A stretch of DNA of 64,000 bases from Marinobacterium lutimaris (lineage in GTDB: Bacteria > Pseudomonadota > Gammaproteobacteria > Pseudomonadales > Balneatricaceae): positions 434,001-498,000 of the forward strand of contig NZ_FNVQ01000002.1 of the NCBI RefSeq assembly GCF_900108065.1, in the 5' to 3' direction. Position 1 is the first letter of the stretch. Every line of letters begins with the position of its first letter. This document shows, piece by piece, positions 19,284 through 29,700 of this stretch. The notes beneath the pieces were generated by a model. The model ran no database searches, was not told the DNA's origin, and saw only the letters and a program-made list of their open reading frames with translations. A program made the position numbers and the translations under genes.

Positions 19284-20371
19284 TTAGATATCCCTAGGCG
19301 CTCCCCCTGATAACTACCATTCTGAACACGCTTCCACCACTCTTCGTTATCCAAGTACCATTGGACTGTTTTGCGCAAACCGGTTTCGAAAGTTTCTTGT
19401 GGTTTCCAGCCTAGCTCTCGTTCAATTTTTCCGGCATCAATGGCATAGCGCACATCGTGACCTGGGCGGTCGGTTACGTAGGTAATGAGGTCGCGGTAGC
19501 TTTCTTTCTGGGGGACTAATTTCTGCAAAGTATCGCAGAGCGTATGAACCACTTCGATATTCTGTTTTTCGTTGTGGCCACCGATATTGTAGGTATCGCC
19601 TATATCCCCATTTTGCGCCACCAGTATCAGCGCGCGGGCATGGTCTTCAACATACAGCCAGTCTCGAATCTGTTTACCGTCACCATATACGGGAAGGGGC
19701 TTTCCTGCGAGGGCATTGAGGATCATCAGTGGGATAAGTTTTTCAGGAAAATGGTACGGGCCGTAATTGTTGCTACAGTTTGTCACCAGGGTTGGCAAGC
19801 CATAGGTACGCTGCCAAGCACGGACCAAATGGTCTGAACTGGCCTTGCTGGCAGAATAAGGGCTGCTTGGCGCATAAGCTGTTGTCTCAGTGAACAAAGG
19901 AAGCTCATCGCCGGTGAACTCATCCGGGTGAGGTAGGTCTCCGTAAACTTCATCTGTTGATATGTGGTGGAAACGAAAAGCTTCGGCTCTATCTGGCGCC
20001 CACTCTTTCAAGCTATTCCAATAGTTACGAACAGCTTCCAGCAGTACGCACGTACCAACGATATTGGTTTGAATAAACTCTGCGGGCCCATCAATGGACC
20101 TATCCACATGGCTTTCAGCTGCCAAGTGCATAACGATATCTGGTTCGTGGTCGGATAGTGCCTTCTGCATCGCTACCGGATCACCGATATCCGCATGAAT
20201 AAAGGTATACCGGGGATTCTGCTCAATACTGGAAAGAGACTCAAGATTGCCCGCGTAGGTTAACTTATCGACGTTAACGACTTTGTGGTTACTGTGATTA
20301 ATAAGCTCACGTACAACGGCCGAACCGATAAAGCCGGCACCACCGGTCACAAAAAAGGTTTTTTGAACCAT
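19280..20371 (-). CDS. rfbB: dTDP-glucose 4,6-dehydratase
   Basis: Second step of dTDP-L-rhamnose synthesis, NAD-dependent. 363 residues from ATG 20371. GGAGFIGS (10-17), STDEVYGDL with the Asp-Glu catalytic pair, and [10 protein letters not shown] (YxxxK) are present. The frame extends to 20398, but AAGGAG lies 5 nt upstream of ATG 20371, which gives the standard N-terminus. First gene of the rfbBDAC order, 25 nt downstream of an ops element. Confidence 0.96.
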   Translation of the reverse strand: MVQKTFFVTGGAGFIGSAVVRELINHSNHKVVNVDKLTYAGNLESLSSIEQNPRYTFIHADIGDPVAMQKALSDHEPDIVMHLAAESHVDRSIDGPAEFIQTNIVGTCVLLEAVRNYWNSLKEWAPDRAEAFRFHHISTDEVYGDLPHPDEFTGDELPLFTETTAYAPSSPYSASKASSDHLVRAWQRTYGLPTLVTNCSNNYGPYHFPEKLIPLMILNALAGKPLPVYGDGKQIRDWLYVEDHARALILVAQNGDIGDTYNIGGHNEKQNIEVVHTLCDTLQKLVPQKESYRDLITYVTDRPGHDVRYAIDAGKIERELGWKPQETFETGLRKTVQWYLDNEEWWKRVQNGSYQGERLGISK

Positions 20372-20395
20372 AACAACTCCTTGACTAATCTCAGG

Positions 20396-20407
20396 CACGC
20401 TACCGCC
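20396..20407 (-). promoter_or_regulatory. ops element (RfaH recruitment site)
   Basis: The minus strand reads GGCGGTAGCGTG, the ops (operon polarity suppressor) core of enterobacterial capsule, O-antigen and haemolysin operons. It lies 24 nt before the rfbB ATG and upstream of ~20 kb of polysaccharide genes. In the known systems a paused RNA polymerase recruits RfaH here, which suppresses Rho-dependent polarity over long operons. A short CTCC-GGAG hairpin lies just upstream, but no full JUMPstart consensus is recognised. Confidence 0.8.
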
Positions 20408-20493
20408 CGGTCGCGCTATCCTCCCTAACGGAGAGCAACCTCAAACCGCACTTAGCTTCGCCGGTAAACCGACTCTATTCTCAAATTCAACTT

Positions 20494-20530
20494 AAAGGTT
20501 TTGGCCCTATCATCACTTACCAAAACCTTT
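20494..20530. repeat. 11-bp perfect inverted repeat between kpsE and rfbB
   Basis: AAAGGTTTTGG at 20494-20504 is matched by CCAAAACCTTT at 20520-20530 with a 15-nt loop. It starts 7 bp after the kpsE stop. No T-run follows on either strand, so it is not a classical terminator; it may be an mRNA 3'-end stabiliser or an attenuation site between the kps and rfb segments. Confidence 0.65.
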
Positions 20531-20536
20531 AGAAAC

Positions 20537-21637
20537 CTAATCTTTGTGATCTTTCACGATCAACACCAGCATCTGTAGGATCAGCCCTGCCAGCAAAGCG
20601 ATAATCGCGAACACCACTGTGTTGTAGAGCCTACGCGGCTCTACTGAATATTCCGGCAAAGTCGGGCTCTGCAGCACAGATACCTGCTTGAGCTTACGTG
20701 CTGCTTCAATACGCGTATTTTCCAGTGCCATTAAGGCGCCTGAGTAGCTTTCTTGAGCAAACTGGGTACTTAGTTCAAGCGTTTGGTATTCGGACGAAAC
20801 TACGTTCAATGCACCACCTGACTGCTGGGCCATCCGAGCTCGTTCGAGGCTGATTTGTTGAATCAACGCCTTGATTTCAGCTTCGACGCGCTGTACTTCT
20901 GGTGAGCGCTGGCTCTGGTAGCTCAAGAGTGCCGTCTTTTTAGCTCTGAGATTAGCTAGTTGGGATTCGAGACTGGCTACTACCGCGTTGATACTTTCGA
21001 CCGTACCTGTCGGTGATACCAGACCGTTCTCATTCTGGTACTCAATCAACTTCTGGCGCGCCTTATCAAACTGTTTCGCCTGATTAGCGACCTGCTTCTC
21101 CAGAAAACGAACCTGTTCTTCTGCAAGCCTCTGCCCCATGAGGTTCATGTGCCGCTCACCTTCACTCAGCAGGAAAGTCGCTAATGAATGTGCCATTTCA
21201 GGATCAAAAGCGACCACCTTGACGCGAAGTACGCCAGCATAGGAGTCCAGTTCAACAGATACGCGTTTCAAAAAGTACTCATGCAGCTCTTCAATCGTCA
21301 CATCTGCCGCTGACAGCGCCGAGAAAAAATCGATACCGCTCTGCGTATAGTGGCCACGCAGATCAAGAGCTGCATCTGCTTTACGCAACATATCCACTGA
21401 CAACAAGTAGTCACGCAGCAATAGCATGTCACCACTATTGCCCCCAGTACCACTAAGCAATGACTGGAAGCTTAGTGTTGGCGCCGCGATCTGCGGACTT
21501 TCCAACACGATATTAGCTTCTGATACATAGCGGTCACTGGCCCAAATCCCCCAGTAAAACGCCATGAAGACTATCGATAACAGGCAGACAAACCAGTAAG
21601 GGTATTTCTTGATGAGCTGTTTAGTGTCCGTTTTCAT
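20537..21637 (-). CDS. kpsE: Capsule export inner-membrane protein KpsE
   Basis: 366 residues, PCP-3/Wzz-like. One membrane segment near residues 14-33 (YWFVCLLSIVFMAFYWGIWA), a long periplasmic part with coiled coil at ~165-290, a P-rich stretch before the second membrane segment at ~340-360, and a short basic tail. In group 2 capsule systems KpsE bridges the KpsMT transporter and the outer-membrane KpsD. It overlaps kpsT by 4 bp. Confidence 0.92.
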   Translation of the reverse strand: MKTDTKQLIKKYPYWFVCLLSIVFMAFYWGIWASDRYVSEANIVLESPQIAAPTLSFQSLLSGTGGNSGDMLLLRDYLLSVDMLRKADAALDLRGHYTQSGIDFFSALSAADVTIEELHEYFLKRVSVELDSYAGVLRVKVVAFDPEMAHSLATFLLSEGERHMNLMGQRLAEEQVRFLEKQVANQAKQFDKARQKLIEYQNENGLVSPTGTVESINAVVASLESQLANLRAKKTALLSYQSQRSPEVQRVEAEIKALIQQISLERARMAQQSGGALNVVSSEYQTLELSTQFAQESYSGALMALENTRIEAARKLKQVSVLQSPTLPEYSVEPRRLYNTVVFAIIALLAGLILQMLVLIVKDHKD

Positions 21638-22320
21638 CCCTTTTCGCTACCCTTATCTTTCTTACCGCTACTCTGATGATATGCATCGATAGCTTCGTTA
21701 ATGTCGTCAAACCAGATCGCTTGTCCCTGGTTGAGCCAAATGCCGGATTGACACAAATCTTTCAAAATCCCCTCTGAGTGGGACACCATGATGATGCTTG
21801 CTTTTCCTATCCGGTCACTAAACGCCTTGGTAGCCTTCGCCCTGAAGGCCCTGTCACCGACAGCTGTCGCCTCATCCGATAAATAGACATCGAAGTCGAA
21901 TGCAAGCGAAAGGCCGAAATTCAGCCTTGATCGCATACCTGAGGAGTAGCTCCTTACTGGCTCATCAAAGGCTTGCCCTATCTCTGCAAATTCCTCGACT
22001 CGCGCGACGATATTGTCAATATCATCTCGGCTGCCGTGAACACGAGCGACAAAGCGCACATTCTGCCGCCCGGTCATAGATCCTTGCAGCCCGCCGCCAA
22101 GGCCGATTGGCCATGAGATACGGCTGTCAGTGGCAATCCGGCCCCGATCAGGGCTATCCATCCCCCCTATCAATCGCAACAGCGTGGATTTGCCTGCGCC
22201 GTTGCGGCCAACAAGTCCCACGCTGACATTGCTGGGGATTTCGATATTTACATCTTTGAGCACCCAGTCACTTCCATGGTGGTTGTGATAGCGCTTGTAG
22301 AGGTTTTCCACTTTTATCAT
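21634..22320 (-). CDS. kpsT: Capsule ABC transporter ATP-binding protein KpsT
   Basis: 228 residues. Walker A GRNGAGKST (38-46), signature-like YSSGMRSRLNFGLSLAF and Walker B with DVYLSDEATAVGD. The SGMRSRL form of the signature is characteristic of polysaccharide exporters (KpsT/Wzt/BexA). It drives export of finished capsule glycolipid across the inner membrane with KpsM. ATGA overlaps with both kpsM and kpsE. Confidence 0.95.
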   Translation of the reverse strand: MIKVENLYKRYHNHHGSDWVLKDVNIEIPSNVSVGLVGRNGAGKSTLLRLIGGMDSPDRGRIATDSRISWPIGLGGGLQGSMTGRQNVRFVARVHGSRDDIDNIVARVEEFAEIGQAFDEPVRSYSSGMRSRLNFGLSLAFDFDVYLSDEATAVGDRAFRAKATKAFSDRIGKASIIMVSHSEGILKDLCQSGIWLNQGQAIWFDDINEAIDAYHQSSGKKDKGSEKG

Positions 22321-23108
22321 TGCCGCTTTAACCTCAACTCAAAGCGAACATGCAGCATTAGGCCCAAGGTGATCATCGCTAAAGCCCAATACCAGAGATA
22401 CAGTAGACTGGTGCCATGCACCGGTCTGTAAAGGGGGAAGAATGTTGCACGCAGGGTTTCCAGACCGTGCACGATGGGGTTCCACATCACATAGACCAGC
22501 AGATCATGGGGCACAAAATTCAGAGGAACGATCACACCCGAGATAATCAGCAAAGGCATGGAAATAATACGTAGAATCTTACCTATCTCCGGAACCAGCC
22601 CCGCGAGTGCAGAAAATACAAGGCCTGCACCTAACCCCAGGCACCAGAGCGAAAACCAGGCTCCGAGCGCAGCCAAAGGCTCCGCAGGCACAAGATCGAC
22701 ATCCAGAAGCGTACCTACCACAATAAACAGAATAAAAACAAAGGATCTAAGCAGCCCCTCCAGATAACATCGCACGAAAACTGGATCAATTGGCTTTACC
22801 TGCCGGTAGGAAAACAACCCTTTATTCGCGTCAATGGCCCCGATGGGGCGCATCATGTTTTCCCGCACTAGGTAGAAGCCAAACAGGCCGGTAATCATCC
22901 AGGGGATAAGTTCTGCACCATCAATATGGCGCATATTGCCCATGATCACGGTACGGATGAGAACCATCACCACAATCATCGCAATCGGTTCAAACAGCAT
23001 CCAGAACCAGGCCATACGGTCAGCCATGGTCCGGGCAAGCGCTTCTCGGATAAACATGGCGTGCCAGACCGAGCGGGTGACCTGCCAGGGTGTTCTTGTA
23101 CTCTGCAC
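22317..23108 (-). CDS. kpsM: Capsule ABC transporter permease KpsM
   Basis: 263 residues with six predicted membrane segments and an N-terminal amphipathic part, typical of ABC-2 polysaccharide permeases (KpsM/BexB). The segment GLFSYRQVKPIDPVFVR and the C-terminal MWNPIVHGLETLR match the family. It forms the inner-membrane channel with KpsT. The gene starts 66 bp after kpsD and overlaps kpsT by 4 bp. Confidence 0.94.
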   Translation of the reverse strand: MQSTRTPWQVTRSVWHAMFIREALARTMADRMAWFWMLFEPIAMIVVMVLIRTVIMGNMRHIDGAELIPWMITGLFGFYLVRENMMRPIGAIDANKGLFSYRQVKPIDPVFVRCYLEGLLRSFVFILFIVVGTLLDVDLVPAEPLAALGAWFSLWCLGLGAGLVFSALAGLVPEIGKILRIISMPLLIISGVIVPLNFVPHDLLVYVMWNPIVHGLETLRATFFPLYRPVHGTSLLYLWYWALAMITLGLMLHVRFELRLKRQ

Positions 23109-23174
23109 GCATAGACCTCATGCGAAAATAAGGCGGGCAAGGCCCGCCGGGAAGATCAGACTAGCATCAAGCGA

Positions 23175-24887
23175 TTAAAGGTCGAGTGCGACCTTCGTCG
23201 CCACAGCAATCTGGTATACGATCTGGCTGATGCTGGTGGCCAACTGCAGGTTCTTGGTCGGCACTAGCGGCAGCACCAAAACTTCGTCACCGGGTTTCAA
23301 AGTGACATCTTCAGCCTTGCGCAGTTCACCGTTCATACGTACCACCAGGATATTCTCGTCATCAGCGTGCTGACTAAAGCCGCCGGAGCTTTCGATGTAA
23401 TCCATCACGGTCAGCCCCTGTTTGTAGACCATAGACTGAGGTACCAAAACCTCTCCGCTGACCAGGATAGAGTCCCTGTACTCAGGCAGCGTAATGATGT
23501 CGCCATCCTGCAGGCGGATATTGCTGATTTGATCGTCATGGGAGACCACCAACCGGCCGTTAGGCTCAACCTCTGAGGCGCGGGCTACAAAATTGCCGAT
23601 CAGCTCCGCTTCCTTGATGCGAATATCTGCTTCTTCAGGTGTAGAGGAAGGCGCAGACAGGTAGTTGGTTTCCAGACGACGCAGGCTGTCTTTAAGTGCT
23701 TCTTTCTGCTGCTCGGCCACGGAGAGCCTGCGAAGTGAGATGCTGCGGGTATCGGTTAACTCCTGCGGGACTGCGATGGCATCAAGCAGTTCCTGTAACC
23801 TTGCGTCTTTTGGCAACGCATAGCGAGAAGGCCCGTAGAAGCTACCTTCCAGTTGAACAACGATGGTCTCGTCGCGCTGATCCGAGCTGAATAGAACCTC
23901 GTCGCCGCTGCGTAGCGCCTGCTGAGACAGTTCCTCAACTGGCAGGTACACAGAAATAGGCCTGTTTTTACGATTACCACGTAGAAGCACATGAGACACG
24001 TCGGATTTGGTGCGTGCCAGTGCCAGCAATTCACTGCCAGTCATTTGATTAGGCTGGAGTTCGTAGCGGTAGTCACGTTCAACGTCGCCTGTAACTACGA
24101 CAGCCGGCCCGCGTTCGGAGATCACGATGGTGTCGCCGTCACGAAACTGTGGCGTCGGCATTTTGCCGTTCAGCAGGAAGTCATAGAGATCTGCCGTAGC
24201 GATTATCTCGTTGTTGCGCTTAACGATGATGTTACGGTAGCTGCCGAGACGGCTGTCGATACCACCAGCCTGATCGATAAAATAGAGCAGTGAGTCAGTC
24301 GGCGTACCCGCATAGCGGCCAGGGTGTTCAACATACCCTGTGACGAAAACCGCAACCGGCTGCACACCCTGGAGGTTGGTGTAAACTTGGACCCCTTCGG
24401 GATAAACCGATTTAACGGCCGATGTTACCTTCGAGTTCAGCTCACCGTTGGTGCTGCCCTGAACTTTTACAGGACCAATACCCGGGATAAAGATATTGCC
24501 CTGGGCATCGACCGGTAGAATCCGTTCGATCTCTACTGCACCCCATACCCTGAGCGTGACCTGATCGCCGGGTACGAGACGATAGGTGGTATTGAGGCCA
24601 TCGGCCCGGACGCCGCTAAAGCCACCATTAAACAGGTGACTGCCAAAGGGCTCTACGAGCTCCATACCAGCTTCAGAGCGCATCTGGCCTGGAGCTTTGC
24701 TGTAACGGGCGGTTTGCCAATCAGTGCGGGACTGCTGCTCTTCGATGGTCTGCGGTACCGGTTGCGCCTGTTCCATCCCGGGCAGAATACCGGTGCTATC
24801 TATGCCTATCGCCTGCACCTGGCTGGTCAGGGTCAATGCACCCAGGCCCAGCAGAATCGGGCGGAATAATGCTTTGATCTGTTTCAT
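23175..24887 (-). CDS. kpsD: Polysaccharide export protein KpsD/Wza-like
   Basis: 570 residues from ATG 24887, close to KpsD (~558). A signal peptide MKQIKALFRPILLGLGALTL...VQA precedes the mature part; there is no lipobox. A Poly_export domain at ~95-180 (YRLVPGDQVTLRVWG) is followed by SLBB-type beta-grasp repeats. The frame stays open to 24947, but that would overlap the lipoprotein gene and displace the signal peptide, so ATG 24887 is chosen. It acts in the periplasm/outer membrane as the exit channel component. Confidence 0.9.
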   Translation of the reverse strand: MKQIKALFRPILLGLGALTLTSQVQAIGIDSTGILPGMEQAQPVPQTIEEQQSRTDWQTARYSKAPGQMRSEAGMELVEPFGSHLFNGGFSGVRADGLNTTYRLVPGDQVTLRVWGAVEIERILPVDAQGNIFIPGIGPVKVQGSTNGELNSKVTSAVKSVYPEGVQVYTNLQGVQPVAVFVTGYVEHPGRYAGTPTDSLLYFIDQAGGIDSRLGSYRNIIVKRNNEIIATADLYDFLLNGKMPTPQFRDGDTIVISERGPAVVVTGDVERDYRYELQPNQMTGSELLALARTKSDVSHVLLRGNRKNRPISVYLPVEELSQQALRSGDEVLFSSDQRDETIVVQLEGSFYGPSRYALPKDARLQELLDAIAVPQELTDTRSISLRRLSVAEQQKEALKDSLRRLETNYLSAPSSTPEEADIRIKEAELIGNFVARASEVEPNGRLVVSHDDQISNIRLQDGDIITLPEYRDSILVSGEVLVPQSMVYKQGLTVMDYIESSGGFSQHADDENILVVRMNGELRKAEDVTLKPGDEVLVLPLVPTKNLQLATSISQIVYQIAVATKVALDL

Positions 24888-24901
24888 ACGAAGTACCGGG
24901 T

Positions 24902-25306
24902 TTATTGGGCTTTGAGCAGTTGAGTAACCGGACGTACCGCCACCCACTGGTTATTTTGCTGACAGGCGATGGCGACCCTGGCCGATTGAGCAGCTGGGAT
25001 TACCTGTAGACGGAGGCATTCACGCCCGGACCCGGCATAGTACTGACTCTGCACGATCACATCGGCATGACTGCCCCAGGGCGTCTGGTCAAAATAAGCA
25101 GAGGCCTGCTCGGCGGAGTTATTAAAGAACTGCTGCAATTCAGGGTTGAGGTAGTTGGGCTCTGCCGCTTCGGCCTGCCAATGGGAGCCAGAGGGCACAG
25201 TGGATGTTTGCGCGCAACCGGCTAGCGAGCCGACACAGAACAGAGCTGCCAGCAGCCGTGACTTGCTGCTAAAGAAAGGGGTCTGCATACCTACAGATAA
25301 CTCCAT
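24902..25306 (-). CDS. Small lipoprotein preceding kpsD
   Basis: 134 residues. Signal peptide with lipobox L-A-G-C (Cys31 from the first ATG); a second in-frame ATG at 25288 would give a shorter, more usual signal. The mature part (~100 residues) has three further cysteines and no family I recognise. It lies 14 bp upstream of kpsD on the same strand. KpsD here lacks a lipid anchor, so this lipoprotein may be an export accessory factor (inference). Confidence 0.72.
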   Translation of the reverse strand: MELSVGMQTPFFSSKSRLLAALFCVGSLAGCAQTSTVPSGSHWQAEAAEPNYLNPELQQFFNNSAEQASAYFDQTPWGSHADVIVQSQYYAGSGRECLRLQVIPAAQSARVAIACQQNNQWVAVRPVTQLLKAQ

Positions 25307-25434
25307 TTATGCCCGCCAAAAAAGGCATATCAAATCCTTTGAGGCGTGCATGTTAACGTTTTCAGCTGGTACCAGCCAGTCGGCCGGAACTCTTACTGCG
25401 CTTAATCTACGTTTACGGGCATCCACCGATGGAA

Positions 25435-26754
25435 TCAGGATGCCTTCCTCTGCAATAGCAGAGCTTCAAGGGTAAAATCGATCTGGGCTTCAGTGTGTTC
25501 GCTGCAGACAAAGAAGCGCAAACGCGCGCTCTTTTCTGGCACCGCCGGATACAAGATCGGCTGTACATTTATACCCTGCTTCAACAGCTCAACAGATTGA
25601 CGCGTCGCAACCAGTGAACTTCCACTTATTACCGGCACCACCGCCCGGCCTATACTTTCCCCCACATCGAAACCCGCGGCCTTTGCCTGGACGGCAAGAT
25701 ATTCTGAATTTTTCTGCAGCGCCCGGACCCGTTCGGGCTCAGCATGCATTATCCGAAGCGACTCTATCGCCGCAGCTGCGACACTGGCGGGCATACCGAC
25801 ACTGTACAGGAAGCCCGGCGCAAAATGGCGCAGCATATCAATCAGCGGCTGACAGCCTGCGATATAGCCGCCACAGCCAGACAGATTCTTGCTCAGCGTA
25901 CCCATCCAGATATCGACACGGTTCGGGTCGATGCCAGCATGCTCGTGACTACCTAGCCCCTTCTCCCCCAGGACACCAAGTGCATGAGCCTCATCCACCA
26001 TCAGCCAGCATTCATGGGTCTCTTTCAGTTCAATCAGGCCCGCCAGGTCGGGCGCATCGCCATCCATGCTGTAAAGGCCTTCGACAACGATCAACACCCG
26101 TTCGAACTGATGACGATTTTGCTGCAAAAGCTTTTCAAGATGATTAAGGTCGTTATGACGGAATGCCATACGCCGGGCACCGGATAACTGAGAACCCATC
26201 AGGCTGCTGTTGTGGATGTACTCATCATGCAGCACCAGATCCCGGCTACCCATCAGATAACCTATCACGGTTACGTTGGTCGCATGACCGCTAACGAACG
26301 CAAGCGCGTCATCAGCCTGATAGACCTGTGCCAGTGCCTGCTCCAACTCCCGATGAATCGGACGCTCGCCTGATACCATCCGACTGGCGGAAACCGAAGT
26401 GCCGTATTTCGCTGCAGCCTGCTGGGCTGCGGCGATCACACGCGGATCACCGGACAGCCCCAGGTAGTTGTAGCTGGCGAAGTTGATACACTCGCGGCCA
26501 TCAATAATGGCTGTGGCGCCGGAACAGCCCTCATGCACTCGGAAAAACGGATCTTCAACCCCCAGTTTCTGCGCACTTTCGCGCATGATGTTCAGCTGCT
26601 GCCAGCCAGGGTGCTGACAAAAATCGGTGCGCCGATTAGGTGTTGACGCACCCGTCATCAGGCTGCCACTGCTCGCCTTGCGGTCATTGCGTTTTAGTTT
26701 GCGCTGAACAGATTGTTCGATCAGACGCTGCTTCATCGATTGCGCGACTTTCAA
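25435..26754 (-). CDS. Alpha-oxoamine synthase (BioF/KBL/SPT family, RkpG-like)
   Basis: 439 residues, PLP-dependent. Visible: substrate-site D-EYIHNSSLMG-SQLSGA (~176-192), VEGLYSMDGD, D254-E-A-H257, and the PLP lysine Lys289 in TLSKNLSGCGG. These enzymes join an acyl thioester to an amino acid with loss of CO2, giving an alpha-amino ketone. The gene overlaps the stop of the giant PKS by 4 bp (ATGA), so the PKS-bound acyl chain is the likely acyl donor. The same PKS/oxoamine synthase pairing occurs in the rhizobial rkp capsule locus. BioF itself is unlikely, since no other biotin genes are near. The amino acid used is unknown. Confidence 0.85.
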   Translation of the reverse strand: MKVAQSMKQRLIEQSVQRKLKRNDRKASSGSLMTGASTPNRRTDFCQHPGWQQLNIMRESAQKLGVEDPFFRVHEGCSGATAIIDGRECINFASYNYLGLSGDPRVIAAAQQAAAKYGTSVSASRMVSGERPIHRELEQALAQVYQADDALAFVSGHATNVTVIGYLMGSRDLVLHDEYIHNSSLMGSQLSGARRMAFRHNDLNHLEKLLQQNRHQFERVLIVVEGLYSMDGDAPDLAGLIELKETHECWLMVDEAHALGVLGEKGLGSHEHAGIDPNRVDIWMGTLSKNLSGCGGYIAGCQPLIDMLRHFAPGFLYSVGMPASVAAAAIESLRIMHAEPERVRALQKNSEYLAVQAKAAGFDVGESIGRAVVPVISGSSLVATRQSVELLKQGINVQPILYPAVPEKSARLRFFVCSEHTEAQIDFTLEALLLQRKAS

Positions 26755-29700
26755 CTACCTTTTACCTCCTTTTCACTCACGCCGTGCTGAGCAGCAATCT
26801 GGGCATGTGTTACATCATCACTGTCGTCATGCTCACCGCTGATACGCTCCTGCAGCTTAACGGATAGCTTCGCAATGGTCGGAGACTCACTGATCGCCAT
26901 CGCCGGCAGTTGCACACCGAAGCGATCCTCTATCGCAGTGATCAGCTCGACGCCCATCAGCGAGTCAAAGCCCAGGTCATAGACCGACTGTTCGGGATTG
27001 ATCTGATCCGCGGATAGCATCAGGATCTGCCCAAGGCTCTGCTTCAGCTCCTCAGCAATCCTGACCAGCTGTTCCTCTGGCTCCAAACTCAGTAGTTCTG
27101 CCAGCAGGTCCCCACCCTTGTCACCGCTATCACTGCCGTCATGACTGCGAGCAATCAACTGGTAACGTGCAGCATTCGCCTTGGGAAGGAAGCGCGCGAG
27201 TGCCGACCAATCAAACTCCATTACACCCAGCAGCGACTGGTTCTGCAATAGCATCTGCTCCAATACTGCCAAAGCACGGGCCGTGGTAAGCGCGTCGCCA
27301 CCCATGCGAGACTGCAGTGCCTGCTTAATCTGGGTATTGCGGGCCAGGTAGCCGGCATCATCAATCGCGCCCCAGCGCACACAGGTTGCTGCCAGTCCCT
27401 GAGCTTTGCGCAGGTGCGTCAGCGCCTCCAGAGCCAGGTTCGCGGCTACGTAGTTCGCCTGACCCGGGTTACCGAACAGAGTCGTAGCCGAAGAGAACAT
27501 CAGGAATAGCTCAATCGGCTTATCCACTGTCAGTTCATGCAGGTACTGGGCACCAAAAGCCTTGGCTCCCAAAACCTGCGAGATCTGCTCGTCGCTCATG
27601 TTTTCTACCAGGCCGTCGGCAAAGACGGTGGCGGCATGCACCACACCGGCAAGAGACGGCTGCTGTTGCTCGATAAGCTCCAGCGTTTCTTGCAGAAGGG
27701 CCTTATCTGATACATCACAGGCATAAGCCTGAACGTCAACGCCCTGATCAGATAGCTGAGCGATAATCTCAGCCTCGCCGCCTTCAGCCTTACCTCGGCG
27801 ACTGAGCAGGGCCAGGTGGCGTACACCCTTTTCAACAAGCCACTGAGCCGTACGCAGACCAAAGCCACCGAGGCCGCCGGTCACCAGGAAGGTTTTATCG
27901 GCCGACAGCTTCAGGCTCTCCAGTTGCTGCAGCGGCGGCTGCGAAGCGTCAGGAAGCCGCGGGTAGTTAACCACGACCTTGCCGATCTGCTTAGCCTGTT
28001 GCATATAGCGGAACGCATCGACCACATTAGATGCGGCAAACGCCGTATACGGCAGCGGGTAGAGTTCACCCTCTTCAAACAGGGCCATCATCTCCCGGAA
28101 CAGCGTCCGGGTCAGTGTCGGATGAACCTTCATCAACTGGTCAGAATCGATGCCGAAATAGCTGATGTTATTGCGGAACGGACGCAGGCCTATTGCCGTG
28201 TTCTCGTAGAAGTCGCGTTTGCCCAACTCAAGGAAGCGACCGAAGGGGCGCAACACTCGCAAGTTCTGATTAACCGCTTCCCCCGCCAGGGAGTTGAGCA
28301 CCACATCCACACCCTGCCCGTCGGTATCGGCAAGAATCTCTTCTGCAAAGGTGTGGCTGCGCGAATCATAAATCGCGTCGATGCCCAGCAGGCGCACCAC
28401 ATCCCGTTTGCTGGCAGAACCGACTGTGGTGAAGATTTCAGCGCCCATCAGGCGACCGATCTGGATAGCGGCAAGGCCCACCCCACCGGCGGCGCCATGA
28501 ATCAGCAGTCGCTCACCGGGCTGCAGCCGCGCCAGATGTTTGAGCGCGTAGTACACGGTGAAGAAAGTGGTCGGAATCGTCGCTGCCGCTTCAAAGCTGA
28601 TATCGGCGGGAAGGTGCGCCAGGGTTTCAGCCCCGGTCACCATCTGAGTGCTGAAGCTGGCGGAGCCAAAGCCAACCACCTTGTCACCAGGACGGAAGTC
28701 GGTTACGCCAGCGCCCACCGATGTGACGATACCGGCAAACTCAAGCCCCATGGCTGGGCCAGAGAAACCGTTCTCGATCGCCTCATCAGCCAACAAGCCA
28801 AGCGCGTACATCACATCGCGGAAGTTAAGCCCGGTAGCCTTGACCTCAACGGCTACCTCTTCATCCCCTGGCAGCGCCAGTTCACGAGGCTTCCAACGCA
28901 GATTCTTCAACTGTCCAGGCTGATCAAACCCAAGAGTAAAGCTCTGATTCGGTTCGCCACTATCCTCTCGCTCGGCCGGTTTAGCGTGCATCAAACGCGG
29001 CACGTATCGCTCACCGGCAGCAACGAGATATTGCTCATCCTCATCAACCGAACAGCTCAAAGCCTGCTCAAAGGCAGCCGCATCAATCTCAGCGGGATCA
29101 GCAGGCAGATCGATCAACTGCAGAGGCAACGCTGTTTCATTCATCAGGGTGCGAACAAAGCCCCAGACAGCGGTCTGGCTGATAACCTGTTCGCTCTGCG
29201 GTAGCGCTTGCGGAGTTAGCTGAGCCGCACCCACGCCGGCCGTAATTACTGTCAGACGAATCGCTTCATCCTTGGCATCAAGCGATTTCACCAGGTCACG
29301 GATCTCTGCACAGCGCTTTGTCGTCTGCTCTGGCGAGCCTTCGGACCAAGCCCCTGCCAACAGAACAACCTGCGTCGTTTGTGACGAATCTACCTCTTCG
29401 GAAAGCTGACCCAGCAGATCATCGGAACTGGAAAATGCCTGCGCCCTTTCGCAGTGAGATAGCAGCTCGTCGCTCAATGCCTGAGCGGTCTGATCGGTCA
29501 ACACCAGCAACCGCGCCGGCTCACCCGAATCATCGACCTCTACTTCCAGCGGCTGCGACGCCGCCAGCAGGAAGGCACTGCCCGGCTGCTCAGGATCTTC
29601 CAGTTGCTGCGCAATTTCATAGCCAAGACCGGAGAGCAAGCGGGTCCAATGGGCGACGCCTGGCTGCAGGCTGCCCTCCTGCTCCAGCAGATCAGACGCT

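Noticed and set aside
25435-26754. Reading the oxoamine synthase as biotin gene bioF
   Set aside because: No other biotin gene is near, it overlaps the PKS gene and belongs to the capsule cluster; a lipid role is more likely.
27816-29204. 462-codon open frame opposite the PKS
   Set aside because: Mirror of the GC-rich PKS codons on the other strand; no family motifs and no ribosome binding site. The same applies to long frames opposite other genes, e.g. 30897-32033, 34495-35505, 42040-43086, 43305-44483, 49877-50872, 57795-58697 and 62971-63984.
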